Made by a program: the position numbers and the translations under genes. Positions 1 to 9,053 of a DNA stretch of 64,000 bases are shown here, piece after piece; positions within the stretch are counted from its first letter, which is position 1, and each line of letters begins with the position of its first letter. This DNA is from Edaphobacter bradus (GTDB taxonomy: Bacteria; Acidobacteriota; Terriglobia; Terriglobales; Acidobacteriaceae): assembly GCF_025685645.1 (NCBI RefSeq), contig NZ_JAGSYF010000001.1, positions 1,364,001-1,428,000 on the forward strand, read 5' to 3'. The notes below the pieces were generated by a model. The model made no database searches. It saw nothing but the letters and a program-made list of their open reading frames with translations, and was not told where the DNA came from.

Positions 1-736
1 CCTTACTCGCGTCTGCCGCGAAACCGGGGTCGTCCTCGTCGCGTCGTTGTTCGAGCGCCGCGCCCCCGGCCTCTACCACAACACCGCCGTCACTATCGAG
101 AAGGACGGCCGCATCGCCGACATCTACCGCAAGATGCACATCCCCGACGACCCTCTCTACTACGAGAAGTTCTACTTCACCCCCGGCGACCTCGGCTTCA
201 AAGCCACCAAAACCACCTCCGGCCCCATCGGCACTCTCGTCTGCTGGGACCAGTGGTACCCCGAAGGCGCCCGCGTGACTGCCCTCAAAGGAGCCGAGGT
301 CCTCTTCTTCCCCACCGCCATCGGCTGGCACCCCTCCGAGAAGAAGGAGTTCGGCACCGCCCAGTACGAGGCCTGGCAGACCGCCCAACGTGCCCACGCC
401 ATCGCCAACGGAGTCTTCGTCTGCTCCGTCAACCGCGTCGGCCACGAGCACGGCGACGTCACCTTCAAGGCCCCCGCAGCCGACGGCAACCCCGCGATCG
501 TCGAGCTCAAAGGGCCCGGCGACCACACTCCCAGCTCAGGCCTCGAGTTCTGGGGCGGCAGCTTCATCGCCGACCCCTTCGGCCGCATCATCGCCCAGGC
601 TAGCCACGACAGGGAAGAGATCCTCTACGCTGACCTCGACTCCAAGCTCATCGAAGTCACCCGCCAGCACTGGCCCTTCCTGCGCGACCGCCGCATCGAC
701 GCCTACGAAGGCATAGCAAAACGCTTTTTGGATTAG
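1..736 (+). CDS. aguB: N-carbamoylputrescine amidase, 3' part
   Basis: Nitrilase-superfamily amidohydrolase that would convert N-carbamoylputrescine to putrescine, CO2 and ammonia in the cytoplasm. The reading frame is open from base 2, so the gene starts outside the window; 244 residues are visible of the roughly 290 usual. The catalytic lysine lies in YRKMHIPDD and the nucleophilic cysteine in TLVCWDQWYPEG, a sequence typical of this subfamily; the first catalytic glutamate must be in the missing part. The partner agmatine deiminase is 1.9 kb downstream, separated by a permease on the other strand, which supports the substrate assignment. Other carbon-nitrogen hydrolases are possible but fit less well. 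Confidence 0.92.
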   Translation, partial: LTRVCRETGVVLVASLFERRAPGLYHNTAVTIEKDGRIADIYRKMHIPDDPLYYEKFYFTPGDLGFKATKTTSGPIGTLVCWDQWYPEGARVTALKGAEVLFFPTAIGWHPSEKKEFGTAQYEAWQTAQRAHAIANGVFVCSVNRVGHEHGDVTFKAPAADGNPAIVELKGPGDHTPSSGLEFWGGSFIADPFGRIIAQASHDREEILYADLDSKLIEVTRQHWPFLRDRRIDAYEGIAKRFLD

Positions 737-993
737 CGATCTCCGAACCGATATTGCAGTCGATAGCATCGTCGGGGACGACGAGACAGACACGCTCCTG
801 CTAAGAAAAATGGCGGACGAGGCAGAATGCTACCTCCGCTCTTTTGCTTGGTGTTTGCAGCTTAAAGAAGGATTTCTGGCCGATGGAATAGGAGGTGCCG
901 TCGCAATCAGGCTTGGCGTACCTAGAAGCAACCGGCACTGATCTCGCGCAACAAACGCCGGCATCTCTCCGCAACAAAGATATGGCCAAACCC

Positions 994-2331
994 CTAAGCC
1001 CGGGCCTGCGCCGCCTCGATCTCCGCTATCTCCCGCTCTGCACGCCGCCCACCCAAATACCCAAACAAGGCAATGTAGATGTAGCAGACCGCCGGAATAA
1101 CAAACGCGTGGTGCACCCCAATCGCATCGGCCAGATGTCCTTCCGCGAGCGGAATCAGCGCGCCGCCCACGATCGCCGCCACCATCAGGCTCGATCCCTT
1201 ACTGGTCAGCGGCCCCAGCCCTGTCAGTCCAACCGTAAAGATACTGGGGAACATCACCGAATTGAACAGCCCCACCGCAAGAATGACCCACATCGCCGTG
1301 TGTCCGTGGGTCAGGATCGACGTCACCACCAGTCCACAGGCCACCACCGCCGCCGAGCCCAGTACCGTGCTCGTCTTCAGCTTCGTCAACAGCCACGAGC
1401 CGACGAACCGGCCCACCATCGCTCCGCCCCAGTACAGCGAGACATACCGCGCAGCCACCTTCTCCGGGAAGTGAGCAATCTCGGGCAGCCCGAAATAATT
1501 CACCAGGAAGCTGCCGATCGAAACCTCCGCCCCCACGTACACAAAGATTCCCAGCGCGCCGGCCAGCAACACTGGATGCCGCCAGATGCTGCCACCGTCC
1601 GCACCCTCCACCAGTTCACCCGGACGGATGTCGCGCGTGAAGTCCATCGGCGGCAACTTCACAAGCGCAAGCGCGATCGCCAGCAGCACAAGCGTCAGGC
1701 CGATACCAAGGTAAGGCAGCCGCACCGACGAGGCCTGGTCCATGCGGTACTGGTGCAGCAGTGCCACCGGATAGGAACGCAGCGTCTCCTCCGAAACCTG
1801 CGTCGTGGTCAGAATCAATGCGCTGCCAAAAAAAGGCGCCACAAACGTTCCAAACGAGTTGAACGCCTGCGAAAGATTCAAGCGGGCGGCCGACGTCTCC
1901 GGAGGCCCCAGGTGAGCCACATACGGATTCGCCGCAACCTGCAGGCTCGTAATGCCGGCAGCCAGAATCACCAGCGCCGTCAAAAACACGCCGAACGATG
2001 CCATCGTCGAAGCAGGCAGAAATAGAAACGCTCCCGCCGCCATCACCAGCAGCCCGATCACCATCGTGCCCTTATACCCGCGCCACTCCACCAGCTTGCC
2101 CGAAGGCAGCGCGAAGATGAAGTACGACGAGAAGAAGCAGAACTGCACCAGCATCGCCTGCGCGTAGTTCAGATCGAAGATAGCCTTCAGGTGGGGGATC
2201 AGGATGTCGTTGAGACAGGTAAGGAAGCCCCACATGAAGAAGAGCATCGTCGCGATGCTCATGGCCCGGACATCCGTTCTATATGCGCCAATTTGTTGCG
2301 AGCTGGAGGGTACACCGACGCCAATTGCCAT
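994..2331 (-). CDS. FucP/GluP-type sugar:H+ symporter (MFS, FHS family)
   Basis: Inner-membrane permease of 445 residues with about 12 hydrophobic segments. The segment with GFLTCLNDILIPHLK close to the N-terminus is characteristic of the fucose/glucose/galactose:H+ symporter family, so a hexose or related sugar is the likely substrate; the exact sugar cannot be read from the sequence. It stands alone on the minus strand between the two putrescine genes, with no sugar-catabolic genes adjacent. The start at 2331 has only a weak ribosome binding site; an internal ATG at 2262 would still keep the first membrane helix. The 257 bases between this gene and aguB show no convincing gene. Confidence 0.85.
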   Translation of the reverse strand: MAIGVGVPSSSQQIGAYRTDVRAMSIATMLFFMWGFLTCLNDILIPHLKAIFDLNYAQAMLVQFCFFSSYFIFALPSGKLVEWRGYKGTMVIGLLVMAAGAFLFLPASTMASFGVFLTALVILAAGITSLQVAANPYVAHLGPPETSAARLNLSQAFNSFGTFVAPFFGSALILTTTQVSEETLRSYPVALLHQYRMDQASSVRLPYLGIGLTLVLLAIALALVKLPPMDFTRDIRPGELVEGADGGSIWRHPVLLAGALGIFVYVGAEVSIGSFLVNYFGLPEIAHFPEKVAARYVSLYWGGAMVGRFVGSWLLTKLKTSTVLGSAAVVACGLVVTSILTHGHTAMWVILAVGLFNSVMFPSIFTVGLTGLGPLTSKGSSLMVAAIVGGALIPLAEGHLADAIGVHHAFVIPAVCYIYIALFGYLGGRRAEREIAEIEAAQARA

Positions 2332-2629
2332 AATCTATCGAAGAGCCTTCCTGACCACGGAAATGTTAGAGCGTGTAGCCGACATACATCCTATACCCCT
2401 GCTCGGCCTCTCAGCCTCACTCCGCTCAACCGCCCAGCCAGTGTCCTATACTTGGACTGCAGAAAAAGAAGTCGCGGAAGATCTGCGAGGCATTGCTTGC
2501 GCAGCCACGGAAGCGGCCATGCACGAGGAAACCCGGGCTTAAGAACCATTTGTTTGATTGCTTTATACGCTGGTCCAGACGGCAACAACATCATCCCAGC
2601 CGAACGCAACGAGAGACGATAGACGCCAG

Positions 2630-3715
2630 ATGACCACACCCCGTGACCAGAACTTCCGCATGCCCGCCGAATGGGCTCCCCACTCTGCCACGTGGATCGC
2701 CTGGCCCCACAACGCCGAGGATTGGCCCGGAAAGTTCCAGCCCATCCCCTGGGTCTACGTCGAGATCGTCCGCCACCTCTCCTGCTGCGAAGATATCCAC
2801 ATCCTCATCAACGATGAGACCTCCGAGAAACGCGCCCGACGCATGCTCCTTCGCGCCGGAGCCAACCTCGCCCGCCTCCACTTCCACCACTGGCTCACCG
2901 ACCGCGTCTGGCTCCGCGACTCCGGCCCCATCTTTGTCAAAAAGATGGCTGAAGGCTCCGTGAAGAACCCCGACGGCGCCCTCGCCATCACGAACTGGCG
3001 CTTCAATGCCTGGGCCAAGTACCCCAACTGGCACCGCGACGACCAGATCCCCCACCACGTCGCCAAACTCTACGACATGGAAGAGTTCCAGCCCGAGGTC
3101 GAGATTGACGGCAGGCAACACCGCCTCGTCCTCGAAGGTGGCTCCATCGACACCAACGGCGCCGGAGTCCTCCTCACCACTGAAGAGTGCCTCCTCTCGG
3201 ACGTGCAGCAACGCAATCCCGGCGTCAGCCGTGAGCAGCTTGAGCAGGCATTCCACGACTACCTTGGAATCGACCAGACCATCTGGCTTCACCGCGGAGC
3301 CGCCGGCGACGACACCCACGGCCACGTCGACGACATCACCCGCTTCGTCGATGAAGACACAATCCTCACCTGCGTCGAACCCAGCACCCACGACGAGAAC
3401 CACCTCCCGCTCGCAGAAAATCTCGACCGCCTGCGCTCTGCCCGCAACCTCGCGGGCCAGCCGTTCAAGATTGTCGAACTCCCCATGCCCGCGCCCGTCG
3501 TCTTCGAAGGCCAGCGCCTGCCCGCGAGCTACGCTAACTTCTACATCGCCAACGAGGCCGTCCTCGTACCTACCTTCAACGACACCAACGACCGCCACGC
3601 CCTCAACACCATCGCCACCTGTTTCCCTGACCGAAAAGTCATCGGAATCCACTGCGTGGACTTCATCTGGGGACTCGGCGCATTACACTGCATGACGCAA
3701 CAGGAGCCCGCCTGA
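2630..3715 (+). CDS. aguA: Agmatine deiminase
   Basis: Porphyromonas-type peptidyl-arginine deiminase fold; converts agmatine to N-carbamoylputrescine plus ammonia. 361 residues, normal length. Visible motifs are WLRDSGPIFV (about 94-103), EGGSID, and GDDTHGHVDDITRFV containing the active-site histidine and aspartates; the catalytic cysteine is Cys354 in ALHCMTQQ at the C-terminus. The ATG at 2630 was chosen because homology begins there; the frame is open further upstream but that part is not protein-like. The stop codon overlaps the tadA start as TGATG, indicating translational coupling. Together with aguB it gives an arginine/agmatine route to putrescine. Confidence 0.93.
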   Translation: MTTPRDQNFRMPAEWAPHSATWIAWPHNAEDWPGKFQPIPWVYVEIVRHLSCCEDIHILINDETSEKRARRMLLRAGANLARLHFHHWLTDRVWLRDSGPIFVKKMAEGSVKNPDGALAITNWRFNAWAKYPNWHRDDQIPHHVAKLYDMEEFQPEVEIDGRQHRLVLEGGSIDTNGAGVLLTTEECLLSDVQQRNPGVSREQLEQAFHDYLGIDQTIWLHRGAAGDDTHGHVDDITRFVDEDTILTCVEPSTHDENHLPLAENLDRLRSARNLAGQPFKIVELPMPAPVVFEGQRLPASYANFYIANEAVLVPTFNDTNDRHALNTIATCFPDRKVIGIHCVDFIWGLGALHCMTQQEPA

Positions 3716-4305
3716 TGATCGCCGACGACATCACGGACGAGCAGTTCATGCGCATCGCCATCGCAGAGGCCCAGTCCTCTCAGGCCGCCGGCGAAGTTCC
3801 CGTCGGAGCAATCGTCGTCGGGCCCGATGGCACAATTCTCGGCCGAGGACAGAACCGCGTCCTTCGCGACTCCGACCCCACCGCCCACGCTGAGATCGTC
3901 GCCCTCCGTGAGGCTGGCCGCAGACTCTCCAACTACCGCATCCTTACTCCCCAGGGCGGCTGCAACCTCTACGTCACACTCGAACCCTGCGCTATGTGCG
4001 CCAGCGCCATCCTTCACGCCCGCATCGCACGCCTCGTCTACGCCGCAGACGACCCCAAGGCTGGAGCCTGCGGCAGCGTGCTTTCCGTCCTTAACCATCC
4101 TCAGCTGAATCACCGAGTTGAGGTCAGCACCGGCCTCCTCGCCGACCAATGCAGCCGCATGCTCACCAACTTCTTCCGCGAGCGCCGCGGCAAAGCCATC
4201 CTCGATCCGCATCCTATAGATGCGCAGGACGCGCTGGCAGGAGGGCCCCATGGCAACGAAGAAAAAGTGGTCCGCGAAGGTTACGACGGCATCAACCTAT
4301 CCTGA
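3715..4305 (+). CDS. tadA: tRNA-specific adenosine deaminase
   Basis: Zinc-dependent deaminase that makes inosine at the wobble position of tRNA-Arg(ACG). The zinc and proton-transfer residues are seen as H58-A-E60 and P91-C92-x-x-C95. The core ends near residue 165 (LTNFFRERR); the last 30 residues are an extra tail encoded where the next gene already begins. Its ATG overlaps the aguA stop (TGATG). Some related proteins act on guanine or cytosine, but the spacing of motifs and the conserved FFRERR end favour TadA. Confidence 0.92.
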   Translation: MIADDITDEQFMRIAIAEAQSSQAAGEVPVGAIVVGPDGTILGRGQNRVLRDSDPTAHAEIVALREAGRRLSNYRILTPQGGCNLYVTLEPCAMCASAILHARIARLVYAADDPKAGACGSVLSVLNHPQLNHRVEVSTGLLADQCSRMLTNFFRERRGKAILDPHPIDAQDALAGGPHGNEEKVVREGYDGINLS

Positions 4306-4534
4306 AGAAGGACTCTTCACAAGAAGCGCCTCGACCATAGCCCGCTCGCTCGCATCCGAGGAAGTATCGCCCAAGGGCCCGGCCTCCGGCATGCGCATGC
4401 TGAACTTCTACATCAACCGCGCCGGCAAAAATCTCTCCGACGAGCGCAAATCCGAACTCGAAAAAGCCAAATCCCTCCTCTCCGAGATCATCGCAAGACA
4501 CAAAGGAAAGGAAGCGGCGAAGCACCAGGCATAA
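4250..4534 (+). CDS. DUF3175 family protein
   Basis: Small basic protein of 94 residues. The stretch MLNFYINRAGKNLS followed by a helical, charged tail is the signature of DUF3175, a family of unknown function. The ATG at 4250 is preceded by AGGAGGG (4238-4244) at good distance, which fixes the start inside the 3' end of tadA; the two genes overlap by 56 bases in different frames. This implies the tadA C-terminal tail and the DUF3175 N-terminus are constrained by the same DNA. It probably belongs to the aguA-tadA transcript. Confidence 0.8.
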   Translation: MATKKKWSAKVTTASTYPEEGLFTRSASTIARSLASEEVSPKGPASGMRMLNFYINRAGKNLSDERKSELEKAKSLLSEIIARHKGKEAAKHQA

Positions 4535-4548
4535 TTTATGCTCATCGC

Positions 4549-5436
4549 ATGAAGCTCGCCCGTCTGCTGCTTGCTCTTCTCTTCGCCGCCACCACACTCC
4601 ACGCCCAGCAATCCAAGCAGCACGTCGTCGGCTTCATGACCGACTTCGACGTCAAAGATGACGCAATCGGCATCTGCAAGGCCGTCATGGAAAGCATCGA
4701 CCCCGGCGTCCGCGTCATCGATATCACCCACCAGGCCACGCCCTATGACGTCGCCGAAGGCGCCCGCTTCCTCGCCGGCTCCGCGCCTTACTTCCCTGCC
4801 GACGCAGTCATCATCGTCGTCATCGACCCCGGCGTCGGCAGCGCACGCAAGGCCATCATCGCCCACTCGCGGCGCGGCCAGTATTTCGTCCTCCCCGACA
4901 ACGGCCTGCTCACGCTGATGCCATCCAAGGGCGAGAACCGGATCATCGCCGCCCGCGAGATCACCAACCCCGCATGGATGATCGGCGCGCGTCTCTCCTC
5001 CACCTTTCACGGCCGTGACATTTTCTCGCCCGCCGGAGCCCACCTCGCGCGCGGCGACGACTGGACCACCGCCGGCCCCGCGCTCGACGTCGCCAAGCTC
5101 GTTCGCATCGACATCCCCGTCCCCACCGTCGACTCCACCGGCCTCCACGCCCAGGTCCTCGGCTTCGACGGCCCCTTCGGCAACGTCATCCTCAACGTCC
5201 CGTCCGAGACCTTCGCCAGACTCGGCTACGACATCGGCGACTCCGTCCCTGTCACCATCGACGGCCGCTCTTACACCATTCCGTTCGAGAAGACCTTCAG
5301 CGACGTCCCCATCGCCAGCCCGCTCTTCTACATCGACTCCCGAGGCCGCCTCGCGCTCTCGCTCAACCAGCGCAACTTCGCCGAGCAGTACAAAGTCTCT
5401 CCCGGCATGGCCGTCATCATCCCGGCAAAGAAATAA
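4549..5436 (+). CDS. SAM hydroxide adenosyltransferase (DUF62) with signal peptide
   Basis: S-adenosyl-L-methionine hydrolase (adenosine-forming) family, 295 residues. The three residues known to activate water in this family are all recognisable: Arg in DPGVGSARK, His in TFHGRDIF and Asp in DGPFGNVILN. The N-terminal family motif TDFG reads TDFD here. Unusually the protein begins with a clear signal peptide, MKLARLLLALLFAATTLHAQ (cleavage after about residue 18), so it is predicted to be exported although SAM is a cytoplasmic metabolite. The start is fixed by the signal sequence; no strong ribosome binding site is seen. True substrate uncertain. Confidence 0.85.
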   Translation: MKLARLLLALLFAATTLHAQQSKQHVVGFMTDFDVKDDAIGICKAVMESIDPGVRVIDITHQATPYDVAEGARFLAGSAPYFPADAVIIVVIDPGVGSARKAIIAHSRRGQYFVLPDNGLLTLMPSKGENRIIAAREITNPAWMIGARLSSTFHGRDIFSPAGAHLARGDDWTTAGPALDVAKLVRIDIPVPTVDSTGLHAQVLGFDGPFGNVILNVPSETFARLGYDIGDSVPVTIDGRSYTIPFEKTFSDVPIASPLFYIDSRGRLALSLNQRNFAEQYKVSPGMAVIIPAKK

Positions 5437-5508
5437 TTCACACACGTCTCACGTAGCCACGGCGCACACTGCATCACACTCTGGAGACCTCTCACAAAGG
5501 AGAGCCGC

Positions 5509-6279
5509 TTGCCCACGCTGCAGAACAAAGTCGCCATCGTCACCGGCTCCAGCTCTGGCATCGGCCAGTCCATCGCCATTCGGCTCGCTGCCGAGGGCGC
5601 AAACATCGTCGTCGACTACCGCAGCCACCCCGAAGGCGCGAACGACACCAAAGCCAAAGTCGAAGCAGTGGGCGGCAAAGCGATTCTTGTCCAGGCCGAC
5701 GTCTCCAAACTCAGCGACACCCAGAACCTCGTCGACCAGACGTACAAACAGCTAGGCCGCTGCGACATCCTCGTCAACAACGCCGGCATCGAAAAAGGCG
5801 CCGACTTCTGGGACGTCACCGAGCAGGACTACGACGCCGTCCTCGGCGTCAATCTCAAGGGAGCCTTCTTCCTCACTCAGGCCTTCGTCCGCCGCCTCCG
5901 CGACGCAAAACTCCCCGGCCGCGTCATCAACATCAGCTCCGTCCACGAGGACATGGCCTTTCCCCACTTCTCCACATACTGCGCCTCCAAGGGAGCCATG
6001 CGCATGCTCACGCGCAACCTCGCCGTCGAGCTCGGCCCGCTTGGCATTACCATCAACAACATCGCGCCAGGAGCCATCATGACCCCCATCAACACTGCGC
6101 TTCTCGGCGACAAACCCAAGCTCGACGCCCTTCTGAAAAACATCCCCCTCAACCGCCTGGGCAAACCCGAAGACGTCGCCGGCCTCGCCGCCTTCCTCGC
6201 CGCCGACGACGCCGCTTACATCACCGGCAGCACCTACGTCGTCGATGGAGGCCTCATGGTCAACTACCATGAGCAGTAA
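5509..6279 (+). CDS. SDR-family oxidoreductase, glucose 1-dehydrogenase-like
   Basis: Classical short-chain dehydrogenase of 256 residues. The cofactor loop is TGSSSGIGQ (12-20), followed by NNAG (90-93) and the catalytic Ser144, Tyr157 and Lys161 in ISSVHED / STYCASKGAM. The HEDMAFPHFSTY region resembles glucose 1-dehydrogenases, but many SDRs of sugars look alike, so the substrate is not certain. Translation starts at TTG (5509) because AAAGGAGAG lies just upstream and the sequence MPTLQNKVAIVTG begins the family homology. Confidence 0.85.
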   Translation: MPTLQNKVAIVTGSSSGIGQSIAIRLAAEGANIVVDYRSHPEGANDTKAKVEAVGGKAILVQADVSKLSDTQNLVDQTYKQLGRCDILVNNAGIEKGADFWDVTEQDYDAVLGVNLKGAFFLTQAFVRRLRDAKLPGRVINISSVHEDMAFPHFSTYCASKGAMRMLTRNLAVELGPLGITINNIAPGAIMTPINTALLGDKPKLDALLKNIPLNRLGKPEDVAGLAAFLAADDAAYITGSTYVVDGGLMVNYHEQ

Positions 6280-6302
6280 TTGCAGTTCAAAGCACATCAA
6301 CC

Positions 6303-6953
6303 ATGACAATGCACAACGGCATCGAGATCTTCTCCACAGTTCAGGAACTGGTACACCCGCAGCGCACCGCGCTTCTCGTCTATGACATGCAGGTCGGCAT
6401 CGTTCCGCAGATACCAGACGGCCCAGCCATTCTGAGCAAGGTTCAGAAACTCCTCAAAGCCACACGCCGAGCAGGCATCCGGACGATCTTCACCCGCCAC
6501 ATGTCGCTCCCGCTTGAGCTGATGGGCGCATTCCAATACCGCATGGCCATGGCCTGGCAACGCAAGCAAAGCCCCGCCGAGGTCTCCTCTCCATTTCTTC
6601 GCGACTCCCCGGGATTCCAGCTCGTCCCCGAGCTCCAGCCTCTTCCCAGCGAAGCCATCTTCGACAAGCTTGCCATGTCCGCTTTTGAGGGAACGCCTCT
6701 CCAGTTCACTCTGCGCGACTGTGGCATCCGCAGTCTCATCCTCGCCGGCATCGCCCTCGAGATCGGAATCGAGCCGACGTGCCGTCAAGCCGCCGACCTC
6801 GGCATCATCCCCATTCTCGTTCGCGACGCCTGCGGCGCAGGCAACGCCGAGGCCGCCGACCAATGCGTCGCAACGCTTGAGCACATGGGAGACACTATTG
6901 TCACCGACCTCATGACGATCACTGAACTGCTCACCAACTACCATAGGCAATAA
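6303..6953 (+). CDS. Isochorismatase-like protein lacking the catalytic cysteine
   Basis: Cysteine-hydrolase/isochorismatase fold, 216 residues. The family aspartate (Asp28 in LLVYDMQ) and lysine (Lys122 in IFDKLAMSAF) are present, but the position of the nucleophilic cysteine is occupied by Gly155 in AGIALEIGIEPT. A cysteine five residues later (Cys160) does not align with the active site. It may therefore act without covalent catalysis, like true isochorismatases, or be a binding protein. It is followed two bases later by the VOC gene, so the two are probably co-translated. ATG codons at 6303 and 6309 are both possible starts. Confidence 0.82.
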   Translation: MTMHNGIEIFSTVQELVHPQRTALLVYDMQVGIVPQIPDGPAILSKVQKLLKATRRAGIRTIFTRHMSLPLELMGAFQYRMAMAWQRKQSPAEVSSPFLRDSPGFQLVPELQPLPSEAIFDKLAMSAFEGTPLQFTLRDCGIRSLILAGIALEIGIEPTCRQAADLGIIPILVRDACGAGNAEAADQCVATLEHMGDTIVTDLMTITELLTNYHRQ

Positions 6954-6955
6954 CC

Positions 6956-7345
6956 ATGCCGCACATCGGATACGTCACCCTGTTGGTCCGAGACTACGAC
7001 GAGGCCTTGCGTTTCTATACCGAATCGCTGGGCTTCAGACTCATCGAAGACACTCCCCTTGGCGACGGCAAGCGTTGGCTTCTAGTCGCTCCTCCCGGAG
7101 CCACGGAGACAAGCATCCTCCTCGCGCAAGCTTCTACGCCCGAACAGACGGCACACATCGGAGACCAGACCGGTGGCCGGGTCGCTCTCTTTCTCCACAC
7201 CGACGATTTCTGGCGTGACTACGAGCGCATGCAGTCGAAGGGCGTTCTCTTCTTGGAGAACCCACGCAGCGAGTCCTACGGCACCGTCGCCGTCTTCTGC
7301 GATCTCTACGGAAACCGCTGGGACCTCCTCCAACCCAACCGGTAA
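6956..7345 (+). CDS. VOC-family (glyoxalase/bleomycin resistance-like) protein
   Basis: Single vicinal-oxygen-chelate domain of 129 residues: MPHIGYVTLLVRDYDEALRF at the N-terminus, a second beta-alpha-beta-beta half ending in VAVFCDLYGNRWDLLQP. The glutamine/glutamate metal ligands of the family are likely but cannot be assigned with certainty. It lies two bases after the isochorismatase-like gene and ten before the glutaredoxin gene, suggesting a shared transcript; the common role is unknown. Confidence 0.8.
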   Translation: MPHIGYVTLLVRDYDEALRFYTESLGFRLIEDTPLGDGKRWLLVAPPGATETSILLAQASTPEQTAHIGDQTGGRVALFLHTDDFWRDYERMQSKGVLFLENPRSESYGTVAVFCDLYGNRWDLLQPNR

Positions 7346-7354
7346 AATACATAC

Positions 7355-7612
7355 ATGGAATTAACCGTCTACACAGCCGCCTGGTGTCGCGACTGCCGCG
7401 TAGCCAAGCGGTTCCTCGCTACTCACAACATCCCTTACAACGAGATCGACATCGAGACCACCCCCGGTGCCGCCGATCTCGTCCTCGCCAACGTAGGCAA
7501 GCGCGCCATCCCGCAGTTCGTCATCGACGGCAAGTGGGTCCAGCCCTACCGTCCCGGCGAAGGCTTCCTCCACGACGAGATGGCCGAACTCTTCGGCGTC
7601 GTAAACTCGTAA
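7355..7612 (+). CDS. Glutaredoxin-family thiol oxidoreductase
   Basis: Small thioredoxin-fold protein of 85 residues with the redox pair Cys11-Arg-Asp-Cys14 directly after the first strand (MELTVYTAAWCRDC), and the cis-proline loop KRAIPQFVIDG. Similar to NrdH/mycoredoxin-type proteins; likely reduced by thioredoxin reductase or mycothiol-independent systems, which cannot be decided here. Located just upstream of purB with 35 bases between. Confidence 0.85.
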   Translation: MELTVYTAAWCRDCRVAKRFLATHNIPYNEIDIETTPGAADLVLANVGKRAIPQFVIDGKWVQPYRPGEGFLHDEMAELFGVVNS

Positions 7613-7647
7613 CCGCACCCCAACGATAGTCCTCGGAGAAGCTCACC

Positions 7648-8955
7648 TTGATCCCCCGTTACACTCGCGCCGCGATGGGCCGCATCTGGTCCGACGACAA
7701 CAAGTACCGCTGCTGGCTCAAGGTTGAAGCCGCCGCCTCCCAGGCCCTCGCCCGCTTCGGCCTCGTCCCGCAGGAGGCCGCCGACGCCATCCGCGACCGC
7801 GGAGATTTTACTGTCGCCCGCATTAACGCCATCGAGGACGAGGTCAAGCACGACGTCATCGCCTTCACCACCACCGTCGCCGAGCACATCAACAACCCCG
7901 AGCACTCCCGCTGGCTCCACTACGGCCTGACCTCCACAGACGTCGTAGACACCGCCCAGGCCCTCCAGATCAAAGAGGCCTCCACGCTCATCCGCGCCGG
8001 CATCGTCACACTCTCCGAGACCCTTAAGCGACGCGCCCTCGAGTTCAAGAACACCCCCATCATCGGACGCACGCACGGCATCCACGCCGAGCCCTCCACC
8101 TTCGGGCTCAAGCTCCTCCTCTGGTACTCCGAGATTCAGCGCAACCTCACCCGCTTCGACGCCGCCGCCGAAGATCTCCGCGTAGGCAAGCTCTCCGGAG
8201 CCGTCGGAACCTTCGGCCACCTCAAGCCAGAGCACGAAGAGGCCATCTGCGCCGAACTCGGCCTCAAGCCTGCCGACATCGCAACGCAGGTCCTCCAGCG
8301 CGACCGCCACGCCACCTACATCTCAACGCTCGCCGTGCTCGGCAGCTCACTCGACAAGATCGCCACCGAGATCCGCCACCTCCAGCGCACCGAGGTCCGC
8401 GAGGCCGAGGAGTTCTTCTCCGAAAAGCAGAAGGGCTCCAGCGCCATGCCGCACAAGCGCAACCCCATCACCTCAGAGCAGATCTCCGGCCTCGCCCGCG
8501 TCATGCGCGCCAACGCCCAGGTCGCGCTCGAGGACATCGCCCTCTGGCACGAGCGCGACATCTCCCACTCCTCGGCCGAGCGCGTCATCCTCCCGGACTC
8601 CACCATCCTCGCCGACTACCTGCTCGCGAAGACGGAGAACCTGATAGCCAAGCTCCTCGTCTACCCCGCGCGCATGCTCAAGAACCTCGAGTCCACCGGC
8701 GGCCTCATCTTTTCCGGCCAGCTCCTCCTCGACCTCGCCGAATCCGGCATGAGCCGCGAAGACGCCTACCGCCTCGTCCAATCCCACGCCATGAACTCAT
8801 GGAAGAACGGCCTCATCTTCCGCGACGAGATCGCTAAAGTCCCCGAGATCACCGCCCGCCTCACCCCCGAAAAACTAGCCCACGCCTTCGACTACAACCG
8901 CCAGCTAGCCAACGTCGACGCCATCTTCAATCGCGTCTTAGAGAAGCCAATTTAG
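7648..8955 (+). CDS. purB: Adenylosuccinate lyase
   Basis: Catalyses two steps of purine synthesis: SAICAR to AICAR and adenylosuccinate to AMP, releasing fumarate. 435 residues, the normal length of the shorter bacterial type. The fumarase/aspartase superfamily signature [11 protein letters not shown] lies at about 263-273 and the His loops TSTDVVDT and [10 protein letters not shown] are present. Translation starts at TTG (7648) with CGGAGAAG upstream; [11 protein letters not shown] is the expected N-terminus of the family. Confidence 0.95.
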   Translation: MIPRYTRAAMGRIWSDDNKYRCWLKVEAAASQALARFGLVPQEAADAIRDRGDFTVARINAIEDEVKHDVIAFTTTVAEHINNPEHSRWLHYGLTSTDVVDTAQALQIKEASTLIRAGIVTLSETLKRRALEFKNTPIIGRTHGIHAEPSTFGLKLLLWYSEIQRNLTRFDAAAEDLRVGKLSGAVGTFGHLKPEHEEAICAELGLKPADIATQVLQRDRHATYISTLAVLGSSLDKIATEIRHLQRTEVREAEEFFSEKQKGSSAMPHKRNPITSEQISGLARVMRANAQVALEDIALWHERDISHSSAERVILPDSTILADYLLAKTENLIAKLLVYPARMLKNLESTGGLIFSGQLLLDLAESGMSREDAYRLVQSHAMNSWKNGLIFRDEIAKVPEITARLTPEKLAHAFDYNRQLANVDAIFNRVLEKPI

Positions 8956-8994
8956 TCAAGCCTCTTACTTTTGGGTTGCAGTCCGCCCCTCTGG

Positions 8995-9028
8995 TTGTCA
9001 TTCCGTAGCGAAGCGGAGGAATCTGCTT
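8995..9028 (+). repeat. Dispersed REP-like repeat, family 1, left flank of GIY-YIG gene
   Basis: A 34-base unit beginning TTGTCATTCCG and ending GGAGGAATCTGCTT. An almost identical copy in opposite orientation is at 9382-9415, so the two bracket the nuclease gene. Related copies occur at 16511, 21283, 22936-23056, 41248, 49726, 55475 and 56736. Confidence 0.85.
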
Positions 9029-9053
9029 TAGTCTTACCCATCGAGGATGTCAT

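Noticed and set aside
801..989. 62-codon minus-strand ORF in the gap after aguB
   Set aside because: No ribosome binding site, membrane segment or motif; codon use unlike the genome.
895..2025. Long Arg/His-rich plus-strand frame opposite the sugar permease
   Set aside because: Antisense shadow of a C-ending gene; composition is not protein-like.
2591..3652. Val/Gly/Glu-rich antisense frame opposite aguA
   Set aside because: Product of codon bias on the real strand; similar frames occur opposite many genes here.
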